DNA from: Atopsyche davidsoni
Taxonomy: Eukaryota > Arthropoda > Insecta > Trichoptera > Hydrobiosidae
Assembly: GCA_022113835.1 (NCBI GenBank)
Contig: JAILWY010000010.1
Location: 15,123,501 to 15,187,500 of the forward strand
Length of the DNA: 64,000 nucleotides
Direction: 5' to 3'
The notes under the pieces were generated by a model, which ran no database searches, was not told the origin of the DNA, and worked only from the letters and a program-made list of their open reading frames with translations. Positions 49,601-58,010 of this stretch are shown here, piece by piece (the stretch's first letter is position 1; every line of letters starts with the position of its first letter). The position numbers were made by a program, and so were the translations under genes.

Positions 49601-50477
49601 AGTATCAAGCGGACGTATTTGCAAGATATGAAGCAACTATTTCAGGAGGCTCAGCAATGCTGACCCTACCCGACGAAACTGTCATTATCCCACTCAATGA
49701 GTTGACTACGTAAATTAGGTAGTGTACTTAATATTAGACTGAGCTCTACTATACCTAAATAAAAAAAAGCTTAAATACGTATGATTTGTTATAATAACTG
49801 GTTATATTAATTAGAAAACAATGAGAAGAATCTCTTTATTTTAATTCCTTTTAATAACATAAAAAATAAAGTAACCAAATTGATTTAAAATCAAATTTTA
49901 TAAATACTTAAACAATTTTCACATTTATAAATACGGTTGTAGGATTTTTAACTATGTATTAGCGATTATCAAAGATTATCTATATTATTTATAAATATTT
50001 AAAGTAAAAAAGATTGATCGTTGACTTAACATTAACACATCGCAGGAAGCGGAATCATATTGCACGAAGCCATAAATGTAGCTTAGAGAAGTTAAAGAAA
50101 GGGTGCTTGATAGCTTACAGGAACTAAATAGAGAGTTGTTCGCCGCGCACTTTACTACTGTTTATAACAACGAAGTTCCATTATCATTATGAATTGTTAA
50201 AAATCACCTAAGATGAGATATTCTAGTAATCCGAAACATCGTCGCCGAGTGAAACTAAGGAGTCAGATCGAGAGTATCAAGATCACATTGGACTTAAGGC
50301 TGAAAGCTATGATGAAAAAGTTGAGAACTTACCGATAGTTTGGGTTTCTTTCCGGTATCCTGATCGCGCTGCGCCTTCCTGCCCATGGCGTCGACATCTT
50401 TGGTGCGGATCAGCTTCCCGAAGAGTGTGAGGCCCTCCCTCTTCAGCGCATCGCGATCGACGTCGTTCAGCTTCGCT
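10552..50477 (-). CDS. Cationic amino acid transporter (SLC7/CAT family), 17 visible coding exons
   Basis: A plasma-membrane or endomembrane carrier for basic amino acids of the APC superfamily. Exons in transcript order: 50477-50333, 38247-38094, 37233-37106, 33053-32951, 27985-27777, 23846-23675, 18798-18615, 18201-18077, 17562-17378, 16072-15966, 14777-14647, 12464-12309, 12059-11888, 11593-11466, 11294-11114, 11032-10904 and 10663-10552. All borders are GT-AG and every phase matches, giving 839 residues after one split base. Family signatures: [98 protein letters not shown] and LRYQP. The protein is longer than vertebrate CATs (about 630-660 residues) because of a hydrophilic loop of about 150 residues between the YQP motif and the last four membrane helices, and a long W-rich tail. 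The upstream start exon is unresolved. Closest remembered relative: Drosophila CG5535. Confidence 0.95.
10704..10721. repeat. (GA)n microsatellite
   Basis: An AG/GA dinucleotide run in the last intron of the transporter gene. Confidence 0.9.
10904..11032 (-). CDS. CAT transporter exon E16
   Basis: Acceptor ttccag, donor gtacat. Codes for the cytosolic tail with a repeated Trp motif ([17 protein letters not shown]). This is low-complexity and outside the transport core; the open frame and matching phases support it. Confidence 0.85.
11114..11294 (-). CDS. CAT transporter exon E15
   Basis: Completes the last transmembrane helix ([16 protein letters not shown]), then an acidic cytosolic segment ([10 protein letters not shown]). 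The YFxYGI end is typical of CAT family members. Confidence 0.92.
11466..11593 (-). CDS. CAT transporter exon E14
   Basis: Encodes [20 protein letters not shown], a CAT hallmark (P-x-x-P-x-x-P before a helix), followed by the start of the final helix FTIWMTF. 128 bases, phases consistent with both neighbours. Confidence 0.93.
11888..12059 (-). CDS. CAT transporter exon E13
   Basis: Two hydrophobic helices ([14 protein letters not shown] and [18 protein letters not shown]) joined by a short loop with VCGSPAKSP. These are two of the last four membrane segments. Confidence 0.92.
12309..12464 (-). CDS. CAT transporter exon E12
   Basis: Gly-rich segment ([16 protein letters not shown]) leading into a weakly hydrophobic stretch [18 protein letters not shown]-rich third positions create several overlapping open frames on both strands; only this frame fits the splice phases of E11 and E13. 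Confidence 0.88.
12465..14646. other. Intron of the CAT gene with a GC-rich islet
   Basis: AT-rich except 12930-13190, which is visibly rich in CpG (CTCGGCTCGAGCGGGG, TCAGCGCTCGCTC). Open frames there on both strands have no family resemblance. It may be an internal promoter or enhancer; nothing else seen. Confidence 0.4.
14647..14777 (-). CDS. CAT transporter exon E11
   Basis: Hydrophilic, strongly acidic loop ([20 protein letters not shown]) between the YQP motif and the final helices. It has no counterpart in the shorter vertebrate CATs as I recall them. Donor gtgagt. Confidence 0.88.
14778..15965. other. Intron of the CAT gene
   Basis: AT-rich intron of about 1.2 kb. I see no gene or repeat in it; the open frames around 14770-15137 look like chance. 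Confidence 0.5.
15966..16072 (-). CDS. CAT transporter exon E10
   Basis: 107 bases with acceptor cttttcaag and donor gtaagc. Encodes a polar loop segment with [18 protein letters not shown]. The frame is kept through E9 (phase 0) and E11. Confidence 0.85.
16073..17377. other. Intron of the CAT gene
   Basis: About 1.3 kb, AT-rich, no gene or clear repeat seen. Confidence 0.5.
17378..17562 (-). CDS. CAT transporter exon E9
   Basis: Starts with the family signature [20 protein letters not shown] (a membrane helix), then enters the cytosolic or luminal loop ([16 protein letters not shown], and Gly/Ser-rich GGVGTSGGS). Ends in phase 0 at a gtaacc donor. Confidence 0.93.
17563..18076. other. Intron of the CAT gene
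   Basis: About 0.5 kb, AT-rich, nothing else seen. Confidence 0.5.
18077..18201 (-). CDS. CAT transporter exon E8
   Basis: Encodes [20 protein letters not shown] and [13 protein letters not shown]. The TPVLAT helix and the [11 protein letters not shown] motif are diagnostic of CATs. In vertebrate CAT2, alternative exons in a nearby loop change affinity; I see no duplicate of this exon here. Confidence 0.95.
18202..18614. other. Intron of the CAT gene
   Basis: About 0.4 kb; no gene or repeat seen. Confidence 0.5.
18615..18798 (-). CDS. CAT transporter exon E7
   Basis: Encodes [20 protein letters not shown] and [20 protein letters not shown]. GSMFPxPRxxxAMAxDGLxF is the strongest CAT signature in the gene. 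Confidence 0.96.
19508..19690. repeat. Dispersed repeat, copy A
   Basis: Shares AAAAAGCGTAA, TTTTTCGAAACA, CATCCTACAGCTGATTGT and CCGAATTAGT with copies at 19700-19880 and, in part, 48512-48630. Family not recognised; probably a transposon fragment. Confidence 0.65.
19700..19880. repeat. Dispersed repeat, copy B
   Basis: Follows copy A directly and in the same orientation. Its left part (ATCAGATATATATTGAT, ATTATGACCG, GTTAGTTCAATGGTAAAAAA) matches the third copy near 48512-48570 closely; its right part matches copy A. Confidence 0.65.
20530..20880. mobile_element. Foldback element with inverted tRNA-like arms
   Basis: A 351-bp imperfect palindrome. Outer arms run from 20530 (GATTAGGCGCATTTTTTC...) and to 20880 as the reverse complement. 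Inside, 20622-20667 is the exact reverse complement of 20770-20815 (46 of 46), and 20668-20684 of 20720-20736 (17 of 17); 20685-20719 is the central loop. The right arm carries 33 extra bases (20737-20769), the 5' half of a tRNA-like sequence. The left arm has an extra perfect 17-bp hairpin (20587-20603 with 20608-20624, loop CTGA). No transposase is present. A non-autonomous foldback or MITE-like element; the family is not known to me. Confidence 0.8.
20744..20815 (+). pseudogene. tRNA-like pseudogene inside the foldback element
   Basis: The 72 bases fold as a cloverleaf: acceptor stem GACTCGT/ACAAGTC with one mismatch, D arm GCAC/GTGC, anticodon stem CCAGC/GCTTG with one mismatch, and a perfect T arm GTAGG-TTCGAAT-CCTAC. 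The A box (20751-20761, TAGCACAAGGG) and B box (20795-20805, GGTTCGAATCC) match the pol III consensus, and a T5 terminator follows at 20825-20829. The anticodon position reads TGT, but base 33 is A instead of T, so a working tRNA is unlikely. It could still be transcribed by pol III. Confidence 0.65.
21001..21125. mobile_element. Short foldback element with perfect 30-bp inverted ends
   Basis: Bases 21001-21030 and 21096-21125 are exact reverse complements. The end motif TACTAATATGATTAGGC also begins the larger foldback at 20522-20538. The interior (ACACAAATCACGATGATATT and TTTCTGAGAGTTTCTTTAAA) matches the right arm of that element. So this is an internally deleted member of the same family, 120 bp downstream. 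Confidence 0.8.
23675..23846 (-). CDS. CAT transporter exon E6
   Basis: Encodes [20 protein letters not shown], then [20 protein letters not shown] and a further helix [17 protein letters not shown]. CFYAFxGFDxIATTGEE is a CAT-specific signature. Donor gtacgt. Confidence 0.96.
23847..27776. other. Intron of the CAT gene (3.9 kb) with GC-rich islets
   Basis: Islets of higher G+C lie at about 24460-24680, 25500-25720 (with a perfect GC-rich hairpin), 25890-26240 and 27420-27560. A copy of a dispersed repeat lies near 25285-25345. The open frames over the islets lie on both strands and match no family I know. The remainder is AT-rich. Confidence 0.45.
25666..25701. repeat. Perfect 14-bp GC-rich inverted repeat
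   Basis: GCCATGGCTACCGC at 25666-25679 pairs exactly with 25688-25701 across an 8-base loop. It is preceded by a palindromic CCATGGCCATGG. Sits in a GC-rich islet. Confidence 0.85.
27777..27985 (-). CDS. CAT transporter exon E5
   Basis: Two helices ([20 protein letters not shown] and [19 protein letters not shown]), then the extracellular-type segment [19 protein letters not shown] is a possible N-glycosylation site. FLPYGWSG followed by V of the next exon is the family junction motif. Very GC-rich third positions. Confidence 0.95.
28856..28966 (-). CDS. Possible small membrane peptide (36 aa) in an intron
   Basis: ATG at 28966 has A at -3 and G at +4. The frame codes 36 residues to TAA: a short basic start (MGRTVMG), one hydrophobic span of about 20 residues ([15 protein letters not shown]) and a basic tail. 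The layout resembles insect single-pass micropeptides, but no homologue is recognised. The stretch is more GC-rich than its surroundings. It could easily be chance. Confidence 0.15.
   Translation of the reverse strand: MGRTVMGIVLCLLILAAIIVIMTRFMGFIKNLFNNP
29205..29430. promoter_or_regulatory. CpG-rich intronic islet, possible enhancer or internal promoter
   Basis: A sharp block of GC-rich sequence (GCCGGCAAAGCGTGAGCGGC, CTCCGGGAGCGCAGGCGGCA, GCGCCGGCATTGCACGGCGG) interrupted by TTTATTATTC-type homeodomain-like sites, inside AT-rich intron. No convincing open frame. Regulatory role is inferred from composition only. Confidence 0.3.
29600..29690. repeat. Dispersed repeat, copy 1 (pair with 42056-42130)
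   Basis: Shares TGTGCATGGCTGCCATT, TGTAC-CTG-GCG and GAGTAGT-GACTTGG-type blocks with 42056-42130 in the same order and orientation. Probably a fragment of a retroelement or other transposon. Confidence 0.6.
32951..33053 (-). CDS. CAT transporter exon E4
   Basis: Encodes [20 protein letters not shown] and the start of the next segment. It follows LEYL of E3 to give the family motif ILEYLIGTSA. The donor is gtaaga and the exon ends in phase 1. Confidence 0.93.
33054..37105. other. Intron of the CAT gene (4.1 kb)
   Basis: AT-rich. A dispersed repeat copy lies at about 34738-34800 and a short GC-rich islet at about 35140-35240 (GACGCGGCGCTCGGCACGGA followed by TTTATTAAGG). No gene supported. 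Confidence 0.5.
34738..34800. repeat. Dispersed repeat, pair with 25285-25345
   Basis: Both copies read ATATTTTTGACA, AGTACTTG-TGGAA-TCCAT and a terminal AATAAAA in order. Family not recognised. Confidence 0.6.
37106..37233 (-). CDS. CAT transporter exon E3
   Basis: Encodes [20 protein letters not shown], then [20 protein letters not shown] and EYL. The Glu in CYAEFG aligns with Glu107 of mouse CAT1, reported as essential for transport. Donor gtgagt, phase 0 end. Confidence 0.96.
37234..38093. other. Intron of the CAT gene
   Basis: About 0.86 kb. Slightly GC-richer near 37500-37640 with a chance-looking frame; no other feature. Confidence 0.5.
38094..38247 (-). CDS. CAT transporter exon E2
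   Basis: Encodes [20 protein letters not shown] then [20 protein letters not shown] and the second helix. GVGSCVGTG is the unwound TM1 segment that binds the amino acid backbone in APC-fold carriers. Acceptor ttttttag, donor gtaagc. Confidence 0.96.
40181..41474 (+). mobile_element. Decayed Helitron transposon, both ends recognisable
   Basis: Starts with the Helitron 5' hallmark TCTATATATATAAAA right after an A. It ends with a GC-rich segment and CTAG (CTRR) at 41471-41474. The expected T after the end is a C here. Inside are remains of the Rep/helicase polyprotein in the correct order but with large internal deletions, so the element cannot move on its own. Length 1.29 kb, against several kb for full autonomous copies. 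Confidence 0.8.
40550..41285 (+). pseudogene. Helitron Rep/Pif1-helicase remnant
   Basis: The N-terminal part (open 40493-40948) shows the Helitron_like_N signature: DYYAYRIM, then [20 protein letters not shown] and NQKKLR, followed after a deletion by NIGQMCILP and [10 protein letters not shown], then KYICKCVN. Past the stop at 40946-40948, other frames give [12 protein letters not shown] (about 41005-41040) and YPIEF. The C-terminal Pif1 helicase motif [20 protein letters not shown] is at about 41212-41275. Stops, frameshifts and missing blocks make it dead. Confidence 0.8.
42056..42130. repeat. Dispersed repeat, copy 2 (pair with 29600-29690)
   Basis: GTGCATGGCTGCCATT, CTGTACCCTGAGCGG and GAGTAGTGGACCTGG correspond in order to blocks at 29600-29690. 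Same orientation. Confidence 0.6.
42938..43260. repeat. Diverged tandem duplication, unit about 185 bp
   Basis: Unit 1 begins AAAATGCCATCTTTGTAGCG near 42937 and unit 2 AAAATGACCACCTTGCAGCG near 43126. Both continue with GATAAG-TAG, a TG-ACG stretch, then CTCCTG-TACTT. Unit 2 carries a perfect CRE-type octamer TGACGTCA (43175-43182). Possibly retroelement tails. Confidence 0.55.
43336..43365. repeat. Perfect 13-bp hairpin
   Basis: ATCGATTGCAAAA at 43336-43348 pairs exactly with 43353-43365, loop of four bases. Confidence 0.85.
45540..45720. promoter_or_regulatory. GC-rich intronic islet with GTCACGTGAC palindrome
   Basis: A block of higher G+C in the 12-kb intron. It contains GTCACGTGAC at 45602-45611, the full palindromic consensus bound by MITF/TFE-type bHLH-Zip factors (the CLEAR element). 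Regulatory use is inference. Confidence 0.3.
48512..48630. repeat. Dispersed repeat, copy C
   Basis: ACTTTACCAGATATATTGAT, ATTATGAC, GTTAGTTCATTGGTAAAAAA, GCGTAA, TCTCC, TTTCGAAACAATAAATAT and CATCCTACAGCTGATTGT parallel the copies at 19.5-19.9 kb. Confidence 0.65.
50333..50477 (-). CDS. CAT transporter, first visible coding exon (E1)
   Basis: Acceptor ctttgcag, donor gtaagt. One base completes a split codon, then 48 codons of the N-terminal cytosolic region: [20 protein letters not shown] and [11 protein letters not shown], ending PKLS, joining KCLTTLDL of E2. The longer overlapping open frame 50307-50504 is a different frame and not the gene. In the correct frame a stop lies just upstream of the acceptor, so the start codon is in an earlier exon, unless the internal Met at about residue 31 is used. 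Confidence 0.9.
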
Positions 50478-52074
50478 CTGCAAAGGAGATCTCTCGTTTA
50501 GCATATGAACTTAAATAGGACATGGGTTTGAGTTTGTTTACCAGGAAATATTTCTTGACCGTTTTGCGAATGATTTTTTCGTTTTTATAAAATGTGTTAT
50601 ATTATTTTTTTATGATATATTACCCGCGCAACATTTATTTATAAATGATTAAATCTTTTTCAACTGAATTTCGTTGAAAATCCAAATCGTTCCATCTTTT
50701 CTTGAGATTTGCGGCTTTACAGTAATCTTGTCTAAATAGAGTACAGTGGATTCTAAAAAAGGGCCTTAAAAGGAAACGTACCAGAAAAAAACATGGAAAT
50801 ATTTCTTTTTGATTACTTTCTTCTATCATTTTATTTTCTTTATTTCACCATTTATCAATATTTGTGATTGAAGGTTATATTTTTTTACTCGTTTATTAAA
50901 AGTATATCTAAATCAAAACAAACAATCGTTTACAGTTTACAATACATATTTAATAAATATTCAAGATTTATAAACATATAATAAATATTTTAACTTAAAA
51001 ATTTAGTATTCTTAATATATATATCAAGTGAGTTTTAAGTTGCGCACTAATATTTGCGGAGTAATATTAAAAATTAAAATGAGTTATGTATTGTATTTCA
51101 TGTTCATGTCTATATAATGTTGTTAAAAAACTAATTCTTTTAAAAATAACAAGGATAATGTTAAAGTCAACTACAACGTAATTTTGAATTCAAACGATGA
51201 AGTAAGTGGCCAGAAAAATGCCCACCATCGAGAATATGCAATGAGGCAAAAGAAAGAAAACAATAATTTTTGTATTATAGACAGTTACATAAATGTCAGA
51301 ATACTTGCACTCAAAACCTCTATTACTGAGATCGTTACGTTCAATTTCCTCGTACGTACAAATGATGGTAAATTAGTAGGTAGTATACAAAATATACTCA
51401 AATATGATTGCAGCAAGAACGTTTTCAAATATCACATATTTTTAAACACATGTTTAAACTTACAGCCGTGTGAAATTTTACTAAAATATAGTAAATAAAA
51501 GTGTATTAATAATAATCTATAAAAATCGATAGCCATTGAAATATTTGGTACGGCTTAGGTCGTGAGTTTACATGAGCTAAGTGCTAAAGGGAACCAAATC
51601 CAAAGCCCATTAGGACAGGTGCCCCCGCTTGTTGTTTGATAGCATCCATAATTGGATTGATACAAAGCAGATACTAGCCCTTTGAGAAGTGCTATCCGGT
51701 AGGTAGTCCATCAGTGAAGTCAGGCGGGGTCAATGAATTTTATTTCCAAAGCCAGTTTTATAAAATATTTATGGTAATCATATTACGAGCAATCGAATTA
51801 TTTTATATCTAACTTTAAAAACACACTTATTAAATACTATTGTATTGAAAATATTGGTTTGTTTTGGTATGGTTTATGTCGTGCATTGAAAAACTTACTA
51901 GACATCTATTGGTGACGTGCACTACGAAAGAAGCACGTAAACACAAAAAATACAAGTAATACGCTTTTAGAAATTCTGTCCACCTAATCGACATTAAATG
52001 ATCATTAAAATTGCACGAAGTAATTAAAAATAGCCATTGAAATTCAGTTGTTAAATTTATGCTGCAGGGGAAGT

Positions 52075-52120
52075 GGCCAGGTGCGATTCGATTAAGCATT
52101 GAAAAGAAATGCACCTGGCC
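52075..52120. repeat. 10-bp GC-rich inverted repeat
   Basis: GGCCAGGTGC at 52075-52084 pairs with GCACCTGGCC at 52111-52120, 26 bases between. Confidence 0.8.
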
Positions 52121-53422
52121 GCCCGGCGTTCGGAATATTTTTACTACAATACTAGCAAATCAATACTTGACGCGAAATTCCCTGTCAGGTATTTTATTTT
52201 AGAACTTTGCATTTCAAGACGAAACAAAACCTAAAAGGATGGATGATAATAATGTGATTAAAAGCTCATTTAAATTAATTTTGTTAGCTTTAAATGTAAT
52301 TGAGGCGTCCTGATTGGTTTCCTTTGAGTTATTATGAAATTAATCTACCATTTAACAATATTATTAACACTGAACGAAAAATGATATGTAGTTGAATTGT
52401 TATATTTTATTAATTTCTATACATTTTAAAGTTTACTTTATTCGGCTTTAAAAATGTTTGAATGGTTTGATCGAGAACAGAAAAAATAAAGAAAAGTTTA
52501 TTTTGTAAAATATTTTTTTACATCTGAAATTAACTCAATTTACAGATAGTGTCGCTGGTTAAAAAGTATTATTCTGGTTATTTTTGTAACCATTTATTCC
52601 TTTTAATAATTCAGAACCGTTCGATACATTTCAATATTTCCGTATAACACGCCATTTTCACTCAACAATATGCTTCATGCATCAATATGCATGCAAAGGC
52701 TGTGTGCATAAGAGGTATTTGTCGCAGGTGAAGATTTAATACATGGGATTTCCGGATATGCATCGTCTTACATCCCCGCATTTTCGTAATTCTAAATATT
52801 TACATTGCAGGAATAGATGCACAAACGTGTTAAACTTTCCATGAATGATATAATTTCTATTCATATTTTGTGTATCGCGCAATTGATTACTAATAGAAAA
52901 AAACTAGAAAACTCTTTACTCCTTTGATTATATCTCATCCGAGATTCATTGGGGTTACTTTAATGATGAAATCTAACGGAAATCGAGGTAAACTAATCAA
53001 CTTAAGATTATTTAAATTGTATTCTGTCGACACCTCCGAGAGAGATTGCTGTGAATCCCCGGTCACTGTGTTACGTAACCAATGGCCACCGGGAATTCCT
53101 GCAATCCTAAGCCTGGAATACTTGGATCTATAATATATATGTAGATGAGATGTGTGTACCGTGTTTATATACTGCCTTTAACATTTACCGCATATGCCAA
53201 GTCACACACTAACGAGCGAGTCAATTCAAATTGTAAAGCCACAAGTATCTAATACACGTAACGTTTAGGTAATCAAATTACACCAGAATATAACAAAACT
53301 GGCCAACGTCGGTGAATTAAGCTATTAATTTATCCAATAGTTATTGAAGTGTTGGAAATTAAATTAGAAATCAGTGAATAATCTAATTATTTTTTGTTAA
53401 AAATTTAATTTTGCTGCTTGCG

Positions 53423-53478
53423 TTATCATAAAAAAATAAATACTTTGCTGACGCAAAGTATTAATTTTTTTATGATAA
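53423..53478. repeat. Near-perfect 26-bp hairpin with 4-base loop
   Basis: 53423-53448 pairs with 53453-53478 across loop TGAC. The ends are TTATCATA/TATGATAA and the apex ACTTTGC/GCAAAGT, with one or two mismatches in the A/T run. Possibly a collapsed MITE; the loop is too short for a typical miRNA precursor. Confidence 0.8.
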
Positions 53479-53810
53479 AAATAAACCGAGATTTTTATAA
53501 TTATCCATGCTGAAGATTGTGTTAAAAGTACAATAAAACAAGATTTTACATTAAAGCCTAATGAAATTAAATTTTCTTACTAATCCTTGCTGATATTCAG
53601 GTCTGCTAGATAATTATACTTGATCTTGTAAATTTGAAAACAAAGTACTCTTCCTTATTTTCTCCCTTATTTTCATAACGATATTTTATTTTGCTGATAA
53701 ATGGATTTCATAATAAGTAGAAATTAACTAATTTATATATATAAATTGGGATCTCTTAAATGTAAAAAAAATCACTTTGAAGATAATATCAGTAGTATTT
53801 GTATTGTATG

Positions 53811-53917
<107 letters not shown>

Positions 53918-56900
53918 ATATTTATCATTATATTCTTGTGTTTTATAACGTTTAAGTAATGTTATTTAGTGAGTACACAATGAAACATGCGAAATAATTA
54001 TTATCAAAACCAAAAATCGTAAAAAAATTCTACATTCTGAATACATATTTTTCTTAGCACGGAGGAATATCACACTCGTGTCATAGTATTTTCTGACCAA
54101 TTCATGAAAATGTTCCGACACCAACGATAGCAGGTGCTCGAAATCAAAATAATTGAATGAAGTTACACCAGAGAAACGTATTTTTAGCAAATATTATTTA
54201 TCAATAAAAGTTCAAGCTATCTTGAAAATAATGACGGTATGAGTAACGATAGTGTATATCTTTTATTGGTTTGAATGGAAATACATTTTTCAAAAACGGG
54301 TTTAAATTTATGAGGGTTTGAAAAGGTTAAATAGCTTCATAATTACTTGGATTGATATCTCTTTTTCACATTTTTGGAGAGTGCTTTAAAATGAGAAAAT
54401 CAACAATTTTTTTAAAAAATTATTTATGTCTTAATATAATTTAATAAAACAGTAAAACTCCCCTATTACAAAATGCAAATCACATTTCATGCTAACAATA
54501 TTAGTAACCAAGAAGTTTATTTCATGCAAACGAAGAGAGTTTATATACAAAATTGAAGACAAAGAGTAGAATTATTAATTTCATACCGTAAAATAAAGAC
54601 AATAAAATTGTATAAATATTTAAATACGGATTTTATAATAAAGATATTGCCAAAAATTCATTGAAAAGATAATATTTTTAGAGACCCTATAAAAATGAAA
54701 CTTCAAAATGTTTGTTGATACCATCAATATGATATTTTCATATTGTCAGAATCAAATAAGATCTGGTCGTGTATTCCCAAGTGGTCAGAGTTTCGCTTTG
54801 GGAAATAAAGGAAAAAATAATACTTGATAAGAGTCCAAAATCGATATTTTTAATTAATTTAATATTTTAGATATATTATAAATAATATATATTTGTACTT
54901 TTGTGTACCTACAGTAAAAAAATAAAACTTTTAGGTAAACGTAGTCACTGAAACGATTAACGAAACGCATTAATGGAGCTTGGACAGGCTGGGATTGTTT
55001 TTATAAAGCATCTTAAACATATCACCACGAAAAAAATATGATACACATTGATATTATTTGTAGCCTTTGTATTTTTTATATAATAATTTTTCAAAATTAA
55101 TTTTACAGAAATAATATAAGAGTTGTATAGTTATATATATTATAATAAATAAGAAAAATGTTGAAAAAGCCTTACTATCACCGAACAGGTGCTAAAATAC
55201 ATGTTTTTGAAATATGGACATTGAGGTGAAAGATAAAATGTTCCTTTGACATTTTTAAAACCATTTTTTACTTTTATAATAATGCTGCTCCAAGACACGA
55301 GCTGTAATCGATTAAAATTGTAATGGTTGTAGTTGGTTTGTTAAATTATACGCCAAAAAAATGTTAACCAATTATTGGCATTATTACAACATTCTGAAGA
55401 AGTAAAAAAATAATTAAAAAGATAATGAAAACTTAAAAAAATTCCAAGTTTAATTTCAATCATTATTGATGATCATATTTTCAATAAAAGCGACCTAGTT
55501 CTTTAATATGCGCAGGTATGATTGGTTTTTTTGTTTTCTCCATTTTACCAAGTTTTGTAAAGCACTTCATAATTAAAAAATCTAAAAATTTTAAAGATCT
55601 GACCGGAATTTTCAGCTAATTTAACCAAATCAAACGACAGACCACCCAACACAACGTCAGCCCCACCGCATTTACAATTCACATTACCACATTTTATAAG
55701 TTCTCAGTGGTACTGACTGTTAGGTTTTCTGAATTATCTCTTCTTATTCATTACACGCACACCCTGTGCATTATATTAGGTATACTCTGTAGTGACTAGG
55801 AGCTGACAAATAATTTTGTCATATTGTTTTTAGAAATTTGGCAGTGATATATCCGGATAAGATTAAATGCCAGAAGAACAAAAATAATGAAACAATGAAA
55901 GCTCCTTTGTTTTCTTATAAGAAGACTTGTTGGAAGGTGGGATAAAATTTCTTTAAATACTCTGTATAATTATATTTTTGTGGCTTTAACAAGTCATTAT
56001 TATTTTTGAATGATACTGGTATTCTTATTATTTATAATTTTACATCTTGAATTGCTAAAGTCCTTAGATTTTAATTAGCCAGAAAGGTTCTAACTCTCTC
56101 AGCAGTGTCTCAAGAGACACAACAGTACAAGATACTGGTCTGGGATATTGTAAATCTGTTTAATCCGTCCTCTTAAGTATTATTATTATGTTTCGTAAAA
56201 TAGCCGAATAAAATAAAAAAACTACTCAATACATACCTTGCCTAAGATTATATATATATATTTGTGAAACTATTAGTAAGTATACACAAAATAAATATGT
56301 GAAAGCGATGGTTGTGACTCTCAAAATGTGTAATAAAAAAAGCCTTGGTTTATTTACTGTATTTGATTTATCCAATTCAAAACTGTAAATAGTGCGATGT
56401 GATTAATTACAATAAGTGCTACTCACATGTGCACTGTGGTCAAACAAAATACATTGAAATGATTTTAGCTTTTACACGCTTTCAAGGAAATTATACTGAA
56501 ATGAGGTTCAACATAATTATAAGCCTAAACGGATCGAGTTAATTGGTGTTTAAAAAAATAAAACAATGAAAGCAATTGATAATGATTAGAATAAAAAAAA
56601 AATTAAGTTCGGATCCTTACAGCTTTTGAATACTTTCGCAAGCGTTCAAATCATACATTTTCAAACGAATGATCAATTTTATTTCATGGTTCATAATTTA
56701 ATTCATCGTAGCATATTTAATAAAATAAATTAAAATAAATAATATCCCGAGACTATAGGCTTAAAAGTTATTATGATTCCGTGGCACCCAGCCATTTACT
56801 GTTCACTGCAGGGTGTAGATTTCCCCCGGGGCCATTAGCTTTTTTTGTTTCACCTTCATGCCAAGCTAAGACACCCCACCCGCGTAAATCACCTCATCAA

Positions 56901-58010
56901 TCCAGAAAACTCGAGGGTGTCTGTCGATTGTTTTGTCTCGTGTAAATATAATGGCAGAATTTTAAATTCTACGACCTTTTAAACCATACAATCTTATTTC
57001 ATTTCCTTATTTTTAAATTAGATAAAATATTCATCTCAATTGAGGTTTTCAAGTATGCTTTGACAACAATGGGAAGTTCGTTTTACATTATTGATTAATG
57101 TTGGTTTTATTGAAATAGTGACAATTAAATATCAGTACTATTTTTTTATTTGTACTTTAGTTTAAACTTTACTTTTAAGACTTGCTCTATTCTCTTTGAA
57201 AGGAAATCTCTATTTTGGTAATAATATTGAAAAAAAATGAGAGTCATAATTCTACTTCATTGTGCTGCTACAGGACGGATGTCATTCCAATATTTTTTGG
57301 TTATTGAATTTTATTAAGTACGTTAAAAAAAGGTTTGTGGCTGTGATTGTTTTCTCAGCCATACATACTCAACCATTAGTTGTAAAGCCTAGAGATTCAC
57401 GTTACGGCAGCAAATTGCAGTGAATATCTGTACAGCCAATGGGAATTCCAATTACAAATTGCGTTCGGACGAAGCCTGGAAGTGACAAGCTCTTGTCCTG
57501 GAAAACGCTGCGGAGGGTGTTGAAAATATTGGCTGTTAATTGGATCCTTCTCATGGGTTGGAATATGGCGACGATCAATGGTGCTGCTCCCTTATTCCTT
57601 TAATAATGATTATGAACACATTTAATATTTATATATCATATTAATAATAAATTATCAAAGTCTGAGTTCATTATTCACATCTTCAAAATTCGGCGAATAT
57701 TTCGTAAAAAATGTACTAAAGAATGCAGTTCTATAAAGTTATATTTATAATTTTTTTAAAATAGCTATTTCTTTCACCTTTCATTCTCTACATTGTATGG
57801 AAGGGATTTTGCTTGTGCTTAGCATGTATGTAAGTTATATATATATATATTCCGTAGTTATTCAAATTTATTGAAAAAAATTCTAGTCGAAAATATACCT
57901 TAATTAAATACGACAACGGTATGCAGTTAAAAAAGGCGGGATTCATTTTGGCTCGGGACGCCTCCATAAACAAGTGACTCTATAATAATAATGATATTGA
58001 TGACTTAATC

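Larger units (their letters stand above)
38248..50332. other. Largest visible intron of the CAT gene (12.1 kb)
   Basis: Holds a decayed Helitron (40181-41474), a dispersed repeat (42056-42130), a diverged tandem duplication (42938-43260), a 13-bp hairpin (43336-43365), a GC-rich islet with a perfect E-box palindrome (45540-45720), smaller GC-rich blocks at about 39200-39290, 47740-47840, 48890-48980 and 49290-49700, and a third copy of the 19.5-kb repeat (48512-48630). No host gene is supported within it. Confidence 0.55.

Noticed and set aside
50307..50504. 65-codon minus-strand open frame starting [10 protein letters not shown] over exon E1
   Set aside because: It is a different frame of the same exon. 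The transporter frame (ending KKPKLS) is the one that matches the family and the splice phase.
51184..51498. Plus-strand 104-codon frame
   Set aside because: AT-driven composition, no motif, inside the presumed 5' intron. Most likely chance.
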